Below, in pieces: positions 38,221-46,934 of a stretch of DNA of 64,000 bases; the stretch's first letter is position 1, and each line of letters begins with the position of its first letter. Position numbers and translations under genes: made by a program. This DNA is from Streptomyces sp. RB17 (GTDB lineage Bacteria > Actinomycetota > Actinomycetes > Streptomycetales > Streptomycetaceae). The notes under the pieces were generated by a model, which did no database searches, was not told the origin of the DNA, and was given only the letters and a program-made list of their open reading frames with translations. The DNA is taken from the NCBI RefSeq assembly GCF_009604455.1, contig NZ_WEGL01000002.1, forward strand, positions 496,001 through 560,000, read 5' to 3'.

Positions 38221-39122
38221 GCGTCCTGGAGAAGGTACGGCCCGCGCCGCCGGTCACCGTGCGCAAGGAACCGCGCGTCACCGACCAACACGGCCGCCGT
38301 ATCCGCGTCGGCGAGCTGGTCTGGCGCTATCTGCTGCTGCTCGCCGTCCTCGCGCTGACCGTCGGCCCGTTCCTGTGGCAGCTTTCCACCTCCCTCAAGG
38401 GCCCCACCGAGGACATCTACAGCTCGCCGCCGGGCTTTCTGCCCGCGCACCCCACCCTGCACAACTACACGCGGGTCGCCGGCACCATCCCCGTCTGGGA
38501 CTACGCCCTGAACTCCCTGAAGGTCGCCACCGCCAACGTCGTCACCAACTGCGTCGGCTCGGCGCTCGCCGGATACGCCCTGGCCCGGCTGCGCTTTTGC
38601 GGCCGGAAGGTGATCACGCTGGTGTTCGTGCTGGCCATGCTCGTGCCCGTCGAGGGCATCGTCATCGCCCAGTTCACCACCATGCGCGAACTCGGCCTGA
38701 ACAACACGCTCATCGGGGTCGTGCTGCCCGGCGCGATCGGCGCGATGAACGTGCTGCTGATGCGCAACGCCTTCCGCAACCTGTCGTACGAGATCGAGGA
38801 GGCCGCCTATGTCGACGGCGCCAACGTCTGGCAGCGGTTCCTGCGTGTCGCCCTGCCCTCGGTGAAGGGGACACTGGCCGTCGTGGCGATCTTCGCCTTC
38901 ATGGGCGCCTGGGACGACTTCCTGTGGCCCCTGATCGTGCTCAGCGACCCCTCCAAGTTCACCCTCACCATCGGCCTGAACTATCTGCACGGCACCTTCG
39001 CCAACGACGAACGCATCGTCGCCGCCGGCACCGTGATCGCCGTGGCCCCGCTCATCGCGCTGTTCGCCTGCCTGCAGCGGTACTTCTTCCGCGGGGTCGG
39101 CGAGGGCGCCGTCAAGGGCTGA
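38217..39122 (+). CDS. Sugar ABC transporter permease (MalG-like)
   Basis: 301 aa, partner of the preceding permease. The N-terminal cytoplasmic segment is followed by six membrane helices (YLLLLAVLALTVGPFLWQLS, ITLVFVLAMLVPVEGIVIAQ). The EAA loop is IEEAAYVDGANVWQRFLRVA near residue 195. Translation starts at ATG 38217 overlapping the previous stop. Confidence 0.94.
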   Translation: MSVLEKVRPAPPVTVRKEPRVTDQHGRRIRVGELVWRYLLLLAVLALTVGPFLWQLSTSLKGPTEDIYSSPPGFLPAHPTLHNYTRVAGTIPVWDYALNSLKVATANVVTNCVGSALAGYALARLRFCGRKVITLVFVLAMLVPVEGIVIAQFTTMRELGLNNTLIGVVLPGAIGAMNVLLMRNAFRNLSYEIEEAAYVDGANVWQRFLRVALPSVKGTLAVVAIFAFMGAWDDFLWPLIVLSDPSKFTLTIGLNYLHGTFANDERIVAAGTVIAVAPLIALFACLQRYFFRGVGEGAVKG

Positions 39123-39148
39123 ACACCCGTACGTCACAAGGACACTCC

Positions 39149-40405
39149 ATGCCCCCTGCCGTGCGCTTCGGCGTCAACTACACCCCGAGCGAAGGGTGGT
39201 TCCACCACTGGCTCGACTTCGACCTCGACTCCGTGCGCGCCGATCTCGACGCGATCGCCGCGCTCGGCCTCGACCACATCCGGGTCTTCCCGCTGTGGCC
39301 CTACTTCCAGCCCAACCGGACCCTGATCCGTCCGCGCGCCGTCGAACAGCTCGTGACCCTCGCCGACGCGGCCGCCGAACGCGGCCTGGACGTCAACGTC
39401 GACGGCCTGCAGGGGCACGTGAGCAGCTTCGACTTCCTGCCCGCCTGGACGCGCACCTGGCACCGGCGCAACCTGTTCACCGACCCGGACGTGGTTGAGG
39501 GCCAGGCCACCTATCTGCGCGCCCTCGCCGCCGCCCTCGCCGACCGGCCGACCTTCCTCGGCATGACCGTCGGCAACGAGGTCAACCAGTTCGCCGCCGG
39601 CCCGCACCCCGACCCCGACCGCATCACGGCCGAAGAGGCCGAGCAGTGGCTCGTGCGGATGCTGGCCGCCTGCGCCGAGGGGGCCCCGGACCGGCCGCAC
39701 CTGCACGCCTCCTACGACGCCGCCTGGTACCAGGACGACCAGCCCTTCACCCCCGGCCACTCCGCCCGGCTCGGCGACCTCACCGCCGTGCACTCCTGGG
39801 TGTTCAACGGCACCGCCCAGCGCCACGGCCGCACCTCCGTGCCGGCCGAGCACCACGCCGCCTACCTGGTGGAGCTGAGCAAGGCCTGGGCCGAGGAGCC
39901 GCACCGGCCCGTCTGGCTCCAGGAGGTCGGCGCGCCCGCCCCGCTCGTGCCCGCCGAGCACGCCGCCGCCTTCGCCGAGGCGACGATCGGCAACGTCCTC
40001 GACTGTCCGGACCTGTGGGGCGTCACCTGGTGGTGCTCCTACGACGTCTCGCGCGACCTCGCCGACTTCCCCGAACTCGAGTACGGGCTCGGCCTGTTCA
40101 CCAACGACCGGAAGCCCAAGGACATCGCCCGCGTCCTGGCCGAGGCGGCACGCCGGCCCCACACGGACCCCGCCCCGCGCACCACGGCCCTCGTCGTACC
40201 CGAGGACCCTGGCCGCCGCTCCCACTGCGCCCCCGGCGGGGCCGTCTTCGACGCGTTCTTCCGGCTCGTCGCCGACGGCGCCCGCCCCACCACCGTCCTC
40301 GACACCCGCGCCGACGACAGGGACCACCTCGCGGCGCGCGGCATCACCGAGGTCGTCACTCCCGATCAGGTACTCCCCACCCCACACGGAGGCACCCGCT
40401 CGTGA
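39149..40405 (+). CDS. GH5-type intracellular glycosidase, probable beta-mannosidase
   Basis: 418 aa, (beta/alpha)8 fold of clan GH-A. The acid/base Glu is E144 in GMTVGNEVNQF and the nucleophile is E259 in VWLQEVGAPAP. The N-terminus (RFGVNYTPSEGWFHHWLDFD) and ALGLDHIRVFPLWPYFQPNR fit the GH5 group (GH5_18-like) that in bifidobacteria removes mannose from Man-beta-1,4-GlcNAc, the N-glycan core. Subfamily assignment is from memory of the pattern. No signal peptide, so it acts on imported sugars. AAGGA lies 8 nt upstream; its stop overlaps the GH85 start (GTGA). Confidence 0.82.
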   Translation: MPPAVRFGVNYTPSEGWFHHWLDFDLDSVRADLDAIAALGLDHIRVFPLWPYFQPNRTLIRPRAVEQLVTLADAAAERGLDVNVDGLQGHVSSFDFLPAWTRTWHRRNLFTDPDVVEGQATYLRALAAALADRPTFLGMTVGNEVNQFAAGPHPDPDRITAEEAEQWLVRMLAACAEGAPDRPHLHASYDAAWYQDDQPFTPGHSARLGDLTAVHSWVFNGTAQRHGRTSVPAEHHAAYLVELSKAWAEEPHRPVWLQEVGAPAPLVPAEHAAAFAEATIGNVLDCPDLWGVTWWCSYDVSRDLADFPELEYGLGLFTNDRKPKDIARVLAEAARRPHTDPAPRTTALVVPEDPGRRSHCAPGGAVFDAFFRLVADGARPTTVLDTRADDRDHLAARGITEVVTPDQVLPTPHGGTRS

Positions 40406-42441
40406 ACCCCACCAGACGCACCGTCCTGATCGCCGGCGCCGCCGCCGGTCTGTTCCCGCTGCCCGCCTTCGCGGCCGCCCGCCCCAGAGCCGCGGCGACA
40501 CCGCCGTACGCCTCGTACTGGTACCCCGACTCGCTCCCCGCCGGCAGCCCCGGCCCCGGCATCACCTGGCGCAGCCTGAAGAGCTGGCGCCCGGCCGACG
40601 ACCCCGACCTCGCTTTCAACGCCGCGTCGGTGCCGCTCGCCGGCCGCTTCACCCCGACCCCGGCGAACACCACCGCCCGCTCCGGCGAGGCCCGCGTCCA
40701 GGCCCTGGTCTCCTTCGGGCCGACGTCGAGCAACCCCTCCCAGGGTTCGGCCACCGCCGACTACTACGCCCTCACCCACTGGGCCTACCTGGACGAGCTG
40801 GTCTTCTGGGGCGGCTCGGCCGGCGAGGGCCTGATCCTCGCGCCGAACGCGCCGATCGTGGACGCGGCCCACCGGCACGGCGTCCCGGTGCTGGGGAACA
40901 TCTTCCTGCCGCCGGTGGCGTACGGCGGACAGCTCCAGTGGACCCGGGACCTCGTGCAGAAGGACGCCGCCGGGCACTACCCGCTCGCCGCGCAACTCGT
41001 CGCGGTCGCGGCGGCCTACGGCTTCGACGGCTGGTTCGTGAACGCCGAGACGGGCGGCGGGAACACCGCGCTCGGCCGGTCCATGCTTGGTTTCGTCACG
41101 GAGCTGAAGGCGCTCGGGGCGGCGCGCGGACAGCGGGTGACCTGGTACGACGCGATGACGGTCAACGGCACGGTCAGCTGGCAGGGCGCGCTGAACAGCC
41201 AGAACGAGGCCTTCTTCCAGGCGGCCGACGACATGTTCGTGGACTTCCGGTGGAGCGCGGCCACGCTCGCGGCCTCAGGTACCGAGGCCGACCGACTGGG
41301 GCGCAGCCGGTACGAGTTGTGGGCCGGGGTCGACGTCGAGTCCAGCGGGTCCGGTACGTCGGTGGACTGGGACGCGATCGTGCCGTCCGGCAAGCCGCAC
41401 GTCACCTCGCTCGGCTTCTACCGGCCGGAGTGGACGCGCAACCATCTGCCCGCCGACCAGCGTGCCCCGGAGGACTTCCACGCCGCCGACGACCGGTTCT
41501 GGACCGGGCGGTCGCTGGACCCGTCCCGGCCGGAGGCGAGTGATCCGTGGCGGGCGCCCGCGGTGTCGGTGGCGGACCGGTCCACGGTGACCTCGCTGCC
41601 GTTCGCGACCGTGTTCAACACCGGTCACGGGCTGCACTGGTACGAGGACGGCTCCGCCACCTCGGACGCGGCCTGGAACCACCTCGGGCTCCAGGACCGG
41701 CTGCCGGGGCGGCGGTGGGTGGTGCGCACGGCGGGGGAGCGGCCGGCGGTCTCCTTCGACTTCGCCGACGCCTGGCGGGGCGGGAGCAGTGTGCTGGTGG
41801 ACGGTGAACTCGATCAACCGGCCGTGGTCGATCTGTACGCGACCCGGCTGCCGGTCGGTGTGAACACGGTTTTCGAGCTGACGTACCGGACCGACGCCGG
41901 CGCCGTGAACGTCGAGCTGGCGGTGGCGACGGCCGAGCCGAGCGGCGCCGGGGCGACACCGCCGTACACCTACATAGCTGTGAACCCGGTCAATAGCCGC
42001 ATGCGCGTGAAGTCGGTCAACGGCTGGCAGACCGTGACGCTTCCGCTCACCGGGCTGACCGGCACGGGCACAGCCACCCTTCATGCCCTCGGTGTCCGGC
42101 TCACCGCCACCGAGGGCCCGGCGCGCTGGCGCCTCGGCGGCCTCGCCGTCCGGGACGCCGTCACCGCCCCGGCCGCGCCCACGGGCGCCCGCGTCACCGC
42201 CGCGACCGGCGGGGACCTCCGGCTCGCCTGGAACGCCGCGCCCGGCGCCGTCCGCCACTACGAGCTGCACCGCCTCCTGCCCGACGGCACCCGCCGCTTC
42301 CTCGCCGGCACCTGCCAGTGCGCCTCCTTCCTCACCGGCCTCGAGCCCGAACAGGGGGAGAAGGCCGCACGATTCGAACTGCGTGCCGTGGGGGAGCTCT
42401 ACAACGCCTCGACCCCCGTCATCGTCACCCACCCCTGGTAA
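40402..42441 (+). CDS. Secreted GH85 endo-beta-N-acetylglucosaminidase (ENGase)
   Basis: 679 aa. The twin-arginine signal peptide is NPTRRTVLIAGAAAGLFPLP. GH85 landmarks: YASYWYPDSLPAGSPGPGIT, THWAYLDELVFWGGSAGEGL, HGVPVLGNIFLPPVAYGG and the catalytic FDGWFVNAETGGG, with Asn214 and Glu216 as the oxazoline-forming pair. This is followed by VTWYDAMTVNGTVSWQGALN and FVDFRWS. Residues from about 420 on form beta-sandwich and Fn3-like domains (APTGARVTAATGGDLRLAWN). ENGases cut between the two core GlcNAc residues of N-glycans, freeing oligosaccharides from glycoproteins. GTG 40402 overlaps the preceding stop; GGAGG is 9 nt upstream. Confidence 0.92.
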   Translation: MNPTRRTVLIAGAAAGLFPLPAFAAARPRAAATPPYASYWYPDSLPAGSPGPGITWRSLKSWRPADDPDLAFNAASVPLAGRFTPTPANTTARSGEARVQALVSFGPTSSNPSQGSATADYYALTHWAYLDELVFWGGSAGEGLILAPNAPIVDAAHRHGVPVLGNIFLPPVAYGGQLQWTRDLVQKDAAGHYPLAAQLVAVAAAYGFDGWFVNAETGGGNTALGRSMLGFVTELKALGAARGQRVTWYDAMTVNGTVSWQGALNSQNEAFFQAADDMFVDFRWSAATLAASGTEADRLGRSRYELWAGVDVESSGSGTSVDWDAIVPSGKPHVTSLGFYRPEWTRNHLPADQRAPEDFHAADDRFWTGRSLDPSRPEASDPWRAPAVSVADRSTVTSLPFATVFNTGHGLHWYEDGSATSDAAWNHLGLQDRLPGRRWVVRTAGERPAVSFDFADAWRGGSSVLVDGELDQPAVVDLYATRLPVGVNTVFELTYRTDAGAVNVELAVATAEPSGAGATPPYTYIAVNPVNSRMRVKSVNGWQTVTLPLTGLTGTGTATLHALGVRLTATEGPARWRLGGLAVRDAVTAPAAPTGARVTAATGGDLRLAWNAAPGAVRHYELHRLLPDGTRRFLAGTCQCASFLTGLEPEQGEKAARFELRAVGELYNASTPVIVTHPW

Positions 42442-42478
42442 CGACCGCGATCACCCGGAACCCGCAGGAGCATCCCGC

Positions 42479-45400
42479 ATGCATGACGACCGCACCCTGG
42501 TGGAAGCCCGCCTCCGGCGCGTCCTCGACGAACGCATCCGCCCCGCCGTGTACCCCGAGTCCGTGCCGCTGCAGGTCGCGGTGTGGCACGCGCCCGGCGA
42601 GCCCGTGCCGGTCGAAGAGGGACTGGCCGCCGAGCCCGAGCCCGTCGAGGTCGGCGCCCGGTGGGGTGCTCCCTGGGGCACCAGCTGGTTCCGGGTGACC
42701 GGGACCGTGCCCGAGGCGTGGGCCGGGAGGACCGTCGAGGCGCTGCTCGACCTGGGCTTCGACGAGAACATGCCCGGGTTCCAGTGCGAGGGCCTGGTCT
42801 ACCGGCCCGACGGCACCCCGGTGAAGGGCCTCAACCCGCGCAACCAGTGGGTGCGCATCGGCGCCCCGGTGGCGGGCGGCGAGGAGGTGGTTCTGCACAT
42901 CGAGGCCGCCTCCAACCCTGTCATCCTCGATTACCACCCCTTCCTGCCCACGCAACTCGGCGACAAGGAGACCGCCGGGCAGGAGTCGCAGTACACCCTC
43001 ACCCGCATGGACCTCGCCGTCTTCGACGAGTCGGTGTGGCAGCTGGTCATGGACCTGGAGGTGCTCGGCGAGCTCATGGCCGAGCTGCCCGTGGACTCCG
43101 GGCGCCGGCACGACATCCTGCGCGCGGTCGAACGCGCCCTGGACGCCGTCGACCTCCAGGACGTGAACGGCACGGCCGACCGGGCCCGCGCCGCCCTCAC
43201 CGGTGTGCTGTCGGCCCCCGCCGTACCGTCCGCGCACCGGATCAGCGCCGTCGGGCACGCGCACATCGACTCGGCCTGGTTGTGGCCGCTGCGGGAGACG
43301 GTCCGCAAGGTGGCCCGTACGACCTCCAACATGACCGCGCTGATCGAGGACGAGCCGGAGTTCGTCTTCGCCATGTCCCAGGCGCAGCAGTGGGCCTGGG
43401 TGAAGGCGCACCGGCCCGAGGTGTGGGCGCGGGTCAAGAAGGCCGTCGCCGAGGGGCGGTTCGTGCCGGCCGGCGGGATGTGGGTCGAGTCGGACACCAA
43501 CATGCCGGGCTCCGAGGCGATGGCCCGGCAGTTCGTGCACGGCAAGCGGTTCTTCCTCGACGAGTTCGGCGTCGACAACGAGGAGGCCTGGCTACCCGAC
43601 ACCTTCGGCTTCGCCGCCGGACTCCCGCAGATCATCAGGGCGGCCGGTTCCAAGTGGCTGCTGACGCAGAAGATCTCCTGGTCGCAGACCAACAGGTTCC
43701 CGCACCACACCTTCCAGTGGGAGGGCATCGACGGCACCCGGATCTTCACCCACTTCCCGCCCGTCGACACCTACAACTGCTCCATGAAGGGCAGCGAACT
43801 CGCCCACGCCGCGCGGAACTTCAAGGACAAGGGCCGCGCCCGGCACTCCCTGGCACCCACCGGCTGGGGCGACGGAGGCGGCGGCACCACCCGCGAGATG
43901 GTCGCCAAGGCGGCCCGGCTGGGCGACCTCGAAGGCTCCGCCGCCGTCGTCTGGGAGACTCCCCGCGCCTTCTTCGAGAAGGCCGAGGCAGAGTACCCCG
44001 AACCACCCGTCTGGGTCGGTGAGCTGTACCTCGAACTGCACCGCGCCACCCTCACCAGCCAGGCGAAGACCAAACAGGGCAACCGGCGCAGCGAACATCT
44101 CCTGCGGGAGGCCGAGCTGTGGGCGGCCACCGCGGCCGTACGCACCGGATTCCCCTACCCCTACGAGGAGTTGGACCGCATCTGGAAGACGGTCCTGCTG
44201 CACCAGTTCCACGACATCCTGCCCGGCTCGTCCATCGCCTGGGTGCACCGGGAGGCGCGGGCGACGTACGAACGGATCGCCGGGGAGCTGACCGGGATCG
44301 TCGCTGCGGCCCAGCAGGCGCTGGCGGGGGAGGGGTCCCGGGAACTGGTCTTCAACTCGGCACCGCACAGCCGTGACGGCGTTCCCGCCGGAGGTGCCGG
44401 TGCACCGCGCCCGCCGCAGGGAACGCGGCTGTCACCCCGTGCCGCGGGCGGTCACGTCCTGGACAACGGCCTTCTCCGCGTCGAGATCGACGCCCGGGGC
44501 CTGGTCGTCTCCGCGTACGACATCGGGGCCGACCGCGACACCGTCGCCCCCGGCGGGGCCGCCAACCTCCTCCAACTGCACCCCGACTTCCCGAACATGT
44601 GGGACGCCTGGGACGTGGACGCCTTCTACCGCAACACGGTCACGGACCTCACGGACGTGGACGAGGTGAGCGCCGGCGAGGACGGGATCTCGGTGCGGGT
44701 CACCCGCTCCTTCGGCGACTCCCGGGTCACCCAGGTGCTGTCGCTGCCGCCCGGCGAGCGGCGGCTGGTCGTCGACACCGAGGTCGACTGGCACGAGACG
44801 GAGAAGTTCCTGAAGCTGGCCTTCCCGCTCGATCTGCACGCCGAACGGTACGCGTCGGAAACCCAGTTCGGGCACGTGTACCGCCCGACCCACACCAACA
44901 CCTCGTGGGAGGCGGCCAAGTTCGAGGCGTGCAACCACCGCTTCGTCCACCTGGAGGAGCCCGGCTGGGGCGTGGCGGTCGTCAACGACTCGACGTACGG
45001 CCACGACGTGACCCGCACGGTGCGCACCGACGGCGACCGCGGTACGACGACCACTGTGCGTGTCTCCCTCCTGCGCGCCCCGCGCTTCCCCGACCCCGAG
45101 ACCGACCAGGGCGTCCACCGCTTCCGGCACGCCCTCGTCCCGGGCGCCTCGATCGCCGACGCGGTCCGCGAGGGCTGGCGGATCAACCTGCCGGAACGGC
45201 GCCTGACCGGCGGCCAGGAGGTCGCGCCGCTGGTCACGGTGGACGACGACGCGGTCGTGCTCACCGCGGTCAAACTGGCCGACGACGGCAGCGGGGACGT
45301 GGTGGTCCGCTTCCACGAGGCCCACGGCGGCCGGGCCAGGGCCACGCTCACGGCCGGGTTCGAGGTGGCGGAGGTGACCGTGACCGACCTGCTGGAACGG

Positions 45401-45499
45401 CCGGGCGGCGGCGCCGAGCCACCGGTGCGCGACGGCGAGCGGATCACCGTACGGCTGCGCCCGTTCGAACTGGTGACGCTGAGGCTGCGCAGGGCGTGA
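42479..45499 (+). CDS. GH38 alpha-mannosidase
   Basis: 1006 aa, cytoplasmic (no signal peptide). Zinc ligands are in GHAHIDSAWLWPLRET (H260, D264 region). The nucleophile Asp is near residue 373 in EEAWLPDTFGFAAGLPQIIR, and the second His site is in LLHQFHDILPGSSI. The C-terminal half is beta-rich (GHVLDNGLLRVEIDARGLVV). GH38 enzymes remove alpha-mannose branches from imported N-glycan oligosaccharides, leaving the beta-mannose core for the GH5 enzyme. ATG 42479 has AGGAG 9 nt upstream. Last gene of the LacI-controlled operon. Confidence 0.95.
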   Translation: MHDDRTLVEARLRRVLDERIRPAVYPESVPLQVAVWHAPGEPVPVEEGLAAEPEPVEVGARWGAPWGTSWFRVTGTVPEAWAGRTVEALLDLGFDENMPGFQCEGLVYRPDGTPVKGLNPRNQWVRIGAPVAGGEEVVLHIEAASNPVILDYHPFLPTQLGDKETAGQESQYTLTRMDLAVFDESVWQLVMDLEVLGELMAELPVDSGRRHDILRAVERALDAVDLQDVNGTADRARAALTGVLSAPAVPSAHRISAVGHAHIDSAWLWPLRETVRKVARTTSNMTALIEDEPEFVFAMSQAQQWAWVKAHRPEVWARVKKAVAEGRFVPAGGMWVESDTNMPGSEAMARQFVHGKRFFLDEFGVDNEEAWLPDTFGFAAGLPQIIRAAGSKWLLTQKISWSQTNRFPHHTFQWEGIDGTRIFTHFPPVDTYNCSMKGSELAHAARNFKDKGRARHSLAPTGWGDGGGGTTREMVAKAARLGDLEGSAAVVWETPRAFFEKAEAEYPEPPVWVGELYLELHRATLTSQAKTKQGNRRSEHLLREAELWAATAAVRTGFPYPYEELDRIWKTVLLHQFHDILPGSSIAWVHREARATYERIAGELTGIVAAAQQALAGEGSRELVFNSAPHSRDGVPAGGAGAPRPPQGTRLSPRAAGGHVLDNGLLRVEIDARGLVVSAYDIGADRDTVAPGGAANLLQLHPDFPNMWDAWDVDAFYRNTVTDLTDVDEVSAGEDGISVRVTRSFGDSRVTQVLSLPPGERRLVVDTEVDWHETEKFLKLAFPLDLHAERYASETQFGHVYRPTHTNTSWEAAKFEACNHRFVHLEEPGWGVAVVNDSTYGHDVTRTVRTDGDRGTTTTVRVSLLRAPRFPDPETDQGVHRFRHALVPGASIADAVREGWRINLPERRLTGGQEVAPLVTVDDDAVVLTAVKLADDGSGDVVVRFHEAHGGRARATLTAGFEVAEVTVTDLLERPGGGAEPPVRDGERITVRLRPFELVTLRLRRA

Positions 45500-45587
45500 C
45501 CCATGGAGGGCGAGGGCGCCCGGCGCGGCCGCCCTCGCCCACCGTCGGGGCTTTCCCCGGCGCGGGCACAGCCACCATGATGTGCCG

Positions 45588-46055
45588 ATGAGACGAACAA
45601 GGGTCCCCGAGAGCTCCCGGGCCGTGGAGCCGGATCCCCTGCTGGCTCTCGCCCGAAGGGATCTGACGTTCTACGCGAGGGCCTCCGACCGCGCCAGGCG
45701 GCTGCACCACGGGACCGAACTCGGCGCTCTCCTCACCACGTCGGTGACGGTCGTGGCCGCCGGTCTGCATGCTCCCGCCTGGCTGACCGCGCTGATCGCG
45801 GGCGGCGCCGTCTTCTTCACCGGCATGCGCCAGCTGTACGGCGCCGGCTCGCGCTGGGTGCTGGCCGCGCAGGCGCGGGAGTCGTTGCGCCGGGCACTCG
45901 ACCGCTACCTGCTCCTGCCCGAGACCGAACGTGACGCGGCGGCCCGGCAGGCGCTGCAGACGGTGGTCGAGGAGGTCGGAGCGAACGAGCTGCGCGCTTG
46001 GTCCGAGGCGCAGAGCGGGCGCCCGGAACCGCCTCTGCCCTCGGTGGGAGCCTGA
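45588..46055 (+). CDS. DUF4231-like small membrane protein
   Basis: 155 aa. Two adjacent hydrophobic helices (LGALLTTSVTVVAAGLHAPA; WLTALIAGGAVFFTGMRQLY) are flanked by charged N- and C-terminal helices, the DUF4231 layout. No known activity. The start is uncertain: ATG 45588 or GTG 45582, neither with a clear ribosome binding site. It may be outside the preceding operon. Confidence 0.75.
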   Translation: MRRTRVPESSRAVEPDPLLALARRDLTFYARASDRARRLHHGTELGALLTTSVTVVAAGLHAPAWLTALIAGGAVFFTGMRQLYGAGSRWVLAAQARESLRRALDRYLLLPETERDAAARQALQTVVEEVGANELRAWSEAQSGRPEPPLPSVGA

Positions 46056-46068
46056 CCGAAGGAGCTGG

Positions 46069-46770
46069 TCAGGGCCCCAGCTGCGTCCTGAGCCACTCCT
46101 CCACCTCGCCGACGTGGGCCGCTGCCGCCGCTCGCGCCGCCTCCGGGTCGCGGGCGGTGAGGGCACGGTGGATGGCGGCGTGTTCGCGGCGGGTTCGGGC
46201 GAAGGCCCCCTCCTCCTGGTAGCCGCGCCAGACGCGGGCGCGGAAGGTGCGGGAGGACAGGCCCTCCAGGATGGCGGCCATGGTCTCGTTGCCCGCGGCG
46301 GCGGCGATCTCGCGGTGGAAGGCGAGGTCGTGGGCCAGGATCACCTCGGGATCGTCGGTGGCGTTCATCGCCGCCAAGTGCTTCTCCACGGCGGCGAGTT
46401 GGTCCTCGGTGATGCGCGCGGCGGCCAGCGCGGTCGCCGTCGACTCCAGGATCCGGCGGACCTCCAGCAGTTCCACCAGGCGCGGACCCCGAGACAGGTC
46501 CGCGACCACCCCGAAGGTCTCCAGCAGGTCGCCGGCCTCCAGTGCGGTGACGTAGATCCCGGAGCCGTGCCGGGCCTCCAGGACGCCCATCACGGTCAGG
46601 GCGCGGATCGCCTCCCGCATCGAGCTGCGGGAGATGCCCAGCCGGGCCGCCAGATCCCGCTCGGTGGGCAGCCGTTGGCCCGGCTCCAGCCGGCCCTCGG
46701 CGATCATCGCCTTGATCTCCTCGATGGCGCGCTGGGTCACCGTGCCCTTCTGTGGGGCCTCCTCGTCCAC
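46069..46770 (-). CDS. GntR-family (FadR/FCD subfamily) regulator of the L-fucose operon
   Basis: 233 aa. The winged helix is IEEIKAMIAEGRLEPGQRLP with TERDLAARLGISRSSMREAI, followed by RALTVMGVLEARHGSGIYVT. The all-helical FCD effector domain has metal/ligand residues in LAHDLAFHREIAAAAGNETM and RTRREHAAIHRALTARDPEA. It diverges from the fucose ABC transporter operon with 164 bp between. A palindrome typical of this subfamily lies at 46815-46829. GTG 46770 has AAGGAGGAG upstream. Confidence 0.93.
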   Translation of the reverse strand: MDEEAPQKGTVTQRAIEEIKAMIAEGRLEPGQRLPTERDLAARLGISRSSMREAIRALTVMGVLEARHGSGIYVTALEAGDLLETFGVVADLSRGPRLVELLEVRRILESTATALAAARITEDQLAAVEKHLAAMNATDDPEVILAHDLAFHREIAAAAGNETMAAILEGLSSRTFRARVWRGYQEEGAFARTRREHAAIHRALTARDPEAARAAAAAHVGEVEEWLRTQLGP

Positions 46771-46814
46771 GCCACTCCTCCTTCCCCCCCGGTTCGCCGC
46801 AGTCTAGCCAGCCA

Positions 46815-46829
46815 AGTGGTCCGACCACT
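46815..46829. promoter_or_regulatory. FCD-GntR operator palindrome
   Basis: AGTGGTCCGACCACT is a near-perfect inverted repeat with the GTC-N-GAC centre of FadR-subfamily operators. A second partial copy, TTGGTCTGATAAG, overlaps the transporter promoter at about 46880-46892. Both lie between the regulator and the ABC operon. Confidence 0.75.
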
Positions 46830-46866
46830 ACGGCTGAAGGCGCGGAATTTTCCCTGCATGAGGGTG

Positions 46867-46895
46867 TTGACTCGGCCTATTGGTCTGATAAGTAT
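46867..46895 (+). promoter_or_regulatory. Promoter of the fucose ABC/catabolic operon
   Basis: TTGACT at 46867-46872 and AAGTAT at 46890-46895 (or TAAGTA one base earlier) with 16-17 bp spacing, 39 bp before the lipoprotein start codon. The spacer and -10 overlap the half operator TTGGTCTGATAA, consistent with repression by the FCD regulator. Confidence 0.6.
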
Positions 46896-46934
46896 GCGGC
46901 GTCTGCTCGAACACCCTCGACGAGGAGCCGCGAG

